Source: DATAVB01 sp036267955 (lineage in GTDB: Bacteria > Actinomycetota > Actinomycetes > Mycobacteriales > QHCD01). Taken from it: a stretch of 64,000 nucleotides of DNA. The DNA lies in NCBI GenBank assembly GCA_036267955.1, contig DATAVB010000011.1, positions 26,833-90,832 of the forward strand. Direction: 5' to 3'. How positions within the stretch are numbered: the stretch's first letter is position 1; every line of letters starts with the position of its first letter. The position numbers and the translations under genes are program-made. The notes below the pieces were generated by a model. The model saw only the letters and a program-made list of their open reading frames with translations. It was not told the DNA's origin and ran no database searches. Shown here in pieces: positions 60,867 through 64,000 of the stretch.

Positions 60867-61153
60867 TCGTCGAAATCCAGGTGCTGCCGAGTCCGTCGGG
60901 CACCGCCGACAACCCGCATGCCCACGTCGAGGCGGCGATCGCCGTGATCGCCGGCTCGGGCCTGCACTACGAGGTCGGTCCGCTGGGCAGCACGTTGGAG
61001 GGCGAGCCGGACGAGGTCTGGCCGGTGCTGCGGCAGGCGCACGAGGCGGTCTTCGCCGCCGGTGCCGGCAGTTCGATCGCGGTGGTCAAGATCGCCGAGT
61101 TGCACGGCCCGGGCGCCAGGACGATGGACGATCTGACCCGCAAGTTCCGCTGA
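60863..61153 (+). CDS. Thiamine-binding protein, MTH1187/YkoF family
   Basis: The 96-residue protein has the MTH1187 fold (IVEIQVLPSPSGTADNPHAHVEAAIAVI, then YEVGPLGSTLEGEPDEVWPVLRQAHEAVF). Members form tetramers and can bind thiamine or related compounds, with proposed scavenging or sequestration roles. The gene follows thiN with an ATGA overlap and a GGAGGAATC ribosome binding site, and precedes the transporter genes. A regulatory or carrier role within thiamine uptake is likely but untested. Confidence 0.85.
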   Translation: MIVEIQVLPSPSGTADNPHAHVEAAIAVIAGSGLHYEVGPLGSTLEGEPDEVWPVLRQAHEAVFAAGAGSSIAVVKIAELHGPGARTMDDLTRKFR

Positions 61154-61965
61154 TGGTGCCGACCGCCCCGTCCCGTCGGCGTCCGGTCGGGCGCTGGTTT
61201 GCTCAGGTCCTGCCACCCGCGCTGCTGCTCGTCGCCCTGATCGGTTGCTGGCAGCTGGTCGTTGTGGTCCGGCACATCGAGCCGTACCTGTTGCCGGCGC
61301 CCACCCGCGTCGCGCGCGCTTTCGGCGGTGTCCAGGGGGTATTGCGCGGCGACGTGCTGACCACCACGGAGGAGGCGGTGCTGGGCCTGCTCGCCGGCGC
61401 CGTGATCGGTGGCCTGCTGGCCATTGCGGTCGCGTCGGTGCCGCTGGTCCGTCGAGCTCTCTACCCGTTGCTGGTGGGCAGTCAGACGATCCCGATGATC
61501 GTGCTGGCGCCGCTGCTGGTGCTCTGGTTCGGCTACGGCCTGACGCCGAAGGTGGTAGTGGTCGCGTTGATCGTGTTCTTCCCGGTCGCGGTCAGCACGG
61601 TCTCCGGACTGACCTCGGTGGACGCCGAAATGGTGGATCTGGTGCGCAGCATGGGCGCCAGCCGGCGGCAGGTGCTGCGGATGGTGCTCGTCCCGGCGGC
61701 GGTGCCGGCATTCTTCTCCGGGTTGCGGATCTCGGCCGCCTATGCGGTCGCCGGTGCCGTGGTCGGGGAGTGGGTCGGCGCCAGCAGCGGTATCGGGCTG
61801 TTCATCGACCGTTCGAAAGCGAGTTTCCGGGTCGACCGGGTTTTTGTCGCCGTTGTCATCGTCGCGGTGTTGTCCATGGTGCTGTTCGGCATCGTCGGCC
61901 TGCTGGCCCGGATCGCGTCGCCGTGGCGATACGCGTCCCGTACCGATAATGGGGTATCGCTGTGA
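61153..61965 (+). CDS. thiX: ThiX-type ABC transporter permease
   Basis: The 270-residue protein is a permease of the SsuC/TauC-like group with helices from residue 20, an EAA loop near MGASRRQVLRMVLVPAAVPAFFSGLRI, and a long periplasmic first loop (VRHIEPYLLPAPTRVARAF). It imports a small precursor, here probably a hydroxymethylpyrimidine-type compound. It overlaps the preceding stop by one base and is followed by thiY with four bases overlap. Confidence 0.85.
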   Translation: MVPTAPSRRRPVGRWFAQVLPPALLLVALIGCWQLVVVVRHIEPYLLPAPTRVARAFGGVQGVLRGDVLTTTEEAVLGLLAGAVIGGLLAIAVASVPLVRRALYPLLVGSQTIPMIVLAPLLVLWFGYGLTPKVVVVALIVFFPVAVSTVSGLTSVDAEMVDLVRSMGASRRQVLRMVLVPAAVPAFFSGLRISAAYAVAGAVVGEWVGASSGIGLFIDRSKASFRVDRVFVAVVIVAVLSMVLFGIVGLLARIASPWRYASRTDNGVSL

Positions 61966-62966
61966 AATCGAGGTTGTTGGCCGCCGCTCTGGTGGTCCTG
62001 TTGCTCGCCGGCTGCGCGGACAACGCGAAACCGACACGCAGTGCCAGCGGTCGCAAGCAGGTGACCCTGTTGCTGGACTGGACGCCGAACACCAACCACA
62101 GCGGCATTTACATCGCCCAGGCGAAGGGCTGGTACAAGAAGGCCGGCCTGGATGTGAAGATCATCGAGCCGGGCCAGGACAGCAACGCGACCCAGATGCT
62201 GGCCACGGGCAAGGTCGATTTCGCGATCAGCACCGAGGAGGACGTCACGCCGGCGATCGCGCAGGGCCTGCCGGTCGTCTCGGTCGGCGCGATTCTGCAG
62301 CACAACACCTCGAGTCTCATCGCGCTGAAGTCGTCGGGCATCACCCGGCCGCGCGACCTGATGGGCAAGAAATACGGCGGTTTCGGTGGGCAGCTGGAAA
62401 AGGCGGTGTTGGGGAAACTCATTTCCTGCGACGGTGGCGATCCGGCGAAAATCAAATACATCAACGCCGGCGACGCCGACTATCGGGTCGGGTTGACGAA
62501 GCATTTCTACGACTATGCCTGGATCTACGACGGATGGGAATGGCAGCAGCTCAGCAAGGTCGATCATCTCCCGGTGACCCGGATTCCGTTCGCCAAATAC
62601 CAGAAATGCATTCCGGACTGGTACACGCCGCTGATCGCGACGAGCCAACGTCTCATCGACGCGGACCCGTCGACCGTGTCGGCATTCATGGGTGCGACCC
62701 GGCGCGGTTATCAGGAAGCCATGAAAGACCCGGATGAGGCCGTTTCGGCGTTGATGAAGGCGGCACCGGATCTGGATCGCTCACTGGTCACGCTGTCCGC
62801 GCATTACCTCGCCTCCCGGTATGCCAGCGATCCCGCGCGGTGGGGTTGGCAGGACAAGGCGGTCTGGACCCGCATGACGGCGTTCCTGCAGAAGGCCGGA
62901 ATGATCGACGGCAAGGTGGACGTGAACAAGGCATTCAGCAACAAATATCTCGGTGAGACCTCTTGA
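61962..62966 (+). CDS. thiY: ThiY-type substrate-binding lipoprotein
   Basis: The 334-residue protein has a lipoprotein signal with lipobox LLAGC (Cys18) and an NMT1/THI5-like domain beginning VTLLLDWTPNTNHSGIYIAQAKGWY. That domain is known to bind hydroxymethylpyrimidine precursors. GGFGGQLEKAVLGKLISCDGGD and DYAWIYDGWEWQQL are typical. The GTG start overlaps the permease stop, and the stop overlaps thiZ. It gives specificity to the transporter. Confidence 0.9.
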   Translation: MKSRLLAAALVVLLLAGCADNAKPTRSASGRKQVTLLLDWTPNTNHSGIYIAQAKGWYKKAGLDVKIIEPGQDSNATQMLATGKVDFAISTEEDVTPAIAQGLPVVSVGAILQHNTSSLIALKSSGITRPRDLMGKKYGGFGGQLEKAVLGKLISCDGGDPAKIKYINAGDADYRVGLTKHFYDYAWIYDGWEWQQLSKVDHLPVTRIPFAKYQKCIPDWYTPLIATSQRLIDADPSTVSAFMGATRRGYQEAMKDPDEAVSALMKAAPDLDRSLVTLSAHYLASRYASDPARWGWQDKAVWTRMTAFLQKAGMIDGKVDVNKAFSNKYLGETS

Positions 62967-63700
62967 GAGCTGTCGAAATTGCCGGAGTCTCTCATCGTTA
63001 TGCCGATCGGGAAGTCCTCGCGCCCATCGACCTCGGCATAGCGGCGGGGGAGTTCGTCAGCATTGTCGGGCCCAGCGGCTGCGGCAAGAGCACGCTGTTG
63101 AAGGTGCTCGCCGGGCTGCTCGTCCCGACCAGCGGGACGGCGACGGTCGAGGGCCGGTCGACCACCGGGCACCGCGGCCTGGTTGCGTACATGCCGCAGC
63201 GGGATCTGTTGCTGCCGTGGCGTCGGGCGCTCGACAACGCCGTCCTCGGCGCCCAGATCGCCGGTATACCGCTGGATCAGGCGCGGCAGCGGGCCCTGTC
63301 GATGTTCGAGCAGTTCGGGCTCGCCGGCTTCGAACGGGCCTGGCCCAGCGAGCTCTCCGGCGGGATGCGCCAGCGATTGGCCCTGCTGCGCACCTTCCTG
63401 CTGGACAAGGACGTACTGCTGCTCGACGAGCCGTTCGGGGCGCTGGACGCCATCACCCGCCGGCAGATGTACGGCTGGCTGCAGGACGTCTGGCTGGTCG
63501 ATCAGCGCACGGCGGTCTTCGTGACGCACGACGTCGAGGAGGCGATCTACCTCTCCGACCGGGTTGTGGTGCTCTCGGACCGACCCGGTCGGATCGTGGC
63601 CGAGATCGCGGTGTCGCTGCCCCGGCCACGGCAGCGCGACATCGTCACCGATCCCGATTTCGTGCAATTGAAGGCGACCGTGCTGTCCGCCCTGGAATAG
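62963..63700 (+). CDS. thiZ: ThiZ-type ABC transporter ATP-binding protein
   Basis: The 245-residue ATPase has Walker A GPSGCGKST, the Q-loop VAYMPQRDLLLPWRRALDNA, the signature LSGGMRQRLALLR, Walker B VLLLDEPFGALD and the switch region FVTHDVEEAIYLSD. It powers uptake by ThiXY. The start is TTG at 62963, overlapping the thiY stop by four bases, which is the last coupling in the operon. It ends right at the convergent fadB-type gene. Confidence 0.92.
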   Translation: MRAVEIAGVSHRYADREVLAPIDLGIAAGEFVSIVGPSGCGKSTLLKVLAGLLVPTSGTATVEGRSTTGHRGLVAYMPQRDLLLPWRRALDNAVLGAQIAGIPLDQARQRALSMFEQFGLAGFERAWPSELSGGMRQRLALLRTFLLDKDVLLLDEPFGALDAITRRQMYGWLQDVWLVDQRTAVFVTHDVEEAIYLSDRVVVLSDRPGRIVAEIAVSLPRPRQRDIVTDPDFVQLKATVLSALE

Positions 63701-64000
63701 CTAGACGCTGGCCACTCCGGGCGGATTGAAACGCCGGCCGGTCACCTGCTCCGAAACGCCCGCCCGGTCCAGGTACGGCGTGATCCCGCCGAGGTGGAAG
63801 GGCCAGCCGGCGCCCAGGATCAGGCACAGGTCCAGGTCGGCGGCTCCGGCGACGACACCCTCGTCGAGCATCAGCCTGGCCTCCTGCGCGATCGCCGACA
63901 GCGCCCGTACCCGTACCTCGTCCTCGGTCGAGGCGTTCGAACCGGTCTGGAACAGCGCGGCCACCTCGGGGTCGACGAACGGCCGACCCTGGGCGTCCCA
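63701..64000 (-). CDS. 3-hydroxyacyl-CoA dehydrogenase / FadB-like protein (C-terminal part)
   Basis: About 99 codons of the 3' end are present and the rest is beyond the right edge. The sequence FHLGGITPYLDRAGVSE and the end RRFNPPGVASV are typical of the C-terminal 3-hydroxyacyl-CoA dehydrogenase domain of the fatty-acid oxidation complex alpha subunit. GVVAGAADLDLCLILGAGWP before it matches the same domain. It should work in beta-oxidation. The stop abuts thiZ without a terminator. Confidence 0.85.
   Translation of the reverse strand, partial: WDAQGRPFVDPEVAALFQTGSNASTEDEVRVRALSAIAQEARLMLDEGVVAGAADLDLCLILGAGWPFHLGGITPYLDRAGVSEQVTGRRFNPPGVASV

Noticed and set aside
1..64000. CRISPR array, phage, insertion sequence, integron or tRNA
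   Set aside because: I saw no regularly spaced repeats, transposase or integrase, or cloverleaf sequence anywhere in the window.

Overview
The window is a gene-dense, high-GC stretch of an actinobacterial chromosome. GTG and TTG starts are common, genes often overlap by 1-4 bases, LexA sites have the actinobacterial form, and several genes look leaderless. From recA to dxs the gene content closely follows the recA-lexA-ideR-sigB-sigA-dut-dxs region of Mycobacterium, but with extra blocks: an L-fucose-type catabolic cluster, gluABCD, an acuC-pat pair and a thiamine cluster. Coenzyme B12-dependent ribonucleotide reductase, RNase Y and gluABCD next to miaB fit a Frankia/Nakamurella/Streptomyces-like lineage better than a mycobacterium. 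I cannot name the genus.

Layout: 1-5.5 kb holds a truncated ADP-ribosylglycohydrolase, DUF3046, SOS-controlled recA-recX and RNase Y. 5.5-9.2 kb holds a divergent catabolic cluster (SDR on the minus strand; FAH hydrolase, aldo/keto reductase and amidohydrolase on the plus strand) matching four of the five steps of non-phosphorylating L-fucose oxidation, with a tandem palindromic operator in the divergent promoter. 9.2-12.5 kb is gluABCD, a glutamate-type ABC transporter. 12.6-21.3 kb carries miaB, a DUF349 protein, an extradiol-dioxygenase-like protein, miaA, dapF, an MFS exporter with its divergent regulator, and hflX. 21.4-28.6 kb carries tatA, a PAP2 phosphatase, lexA with a divergent LysM protein (two SOS boxes between them), and nrdR-nrdJ.

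28.7-36 kb contains a small hypothetical gene, a Gfo/Idh/MocA oxidoreductase, DUF1232-like and DUF4192 genes, an S9 peptidase, ideR and a repeat-bearing lipoprotein. 35.6-39.5 kb is an acuC-pat pair for reversible lysine acetylation. 39.5-47 kb holds two primary-type sigma factors (sigB-like and sigA-like) around dtd, an alpha/beta hydrolase, an HhH-GPD protein, DUF3099, DUF3039, a YihY/BrkB membrane protein and a small zinc-ribbon protein. 47-59.9 kb is the ppgK-cei-DUF4193-dut-DUF3710-OB-fold-DUF3159-ceoC-ceoB-permease-TrmA-like-dxs block. 60-63.7 kb is a TPP-riboswitch operon (thiN, a thiamine-binding protein and a thiXYZ-type ABC transporter). The window ends in the 3' part of a fatty-acid-oxidation fadB/fadJ-type gene.

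Most of the window is conserved core genome. I see no phage, insertion sequence, CRISPR array or tRNA, and nothing that is clearly a wholly new system. The most useful leads are regulatory: the tandem palindrome in the fucose-type cluster, the two-box lexA/LysM intergenic region with a very long LexA N-terminus, repeated DnaA-box-like TCCACA pairs upstream of recA, nrdR and two other genes, the riboswitch that contains the thiN ribosome binding site, and the KimA-like permease beside two TrkA-type regulators.
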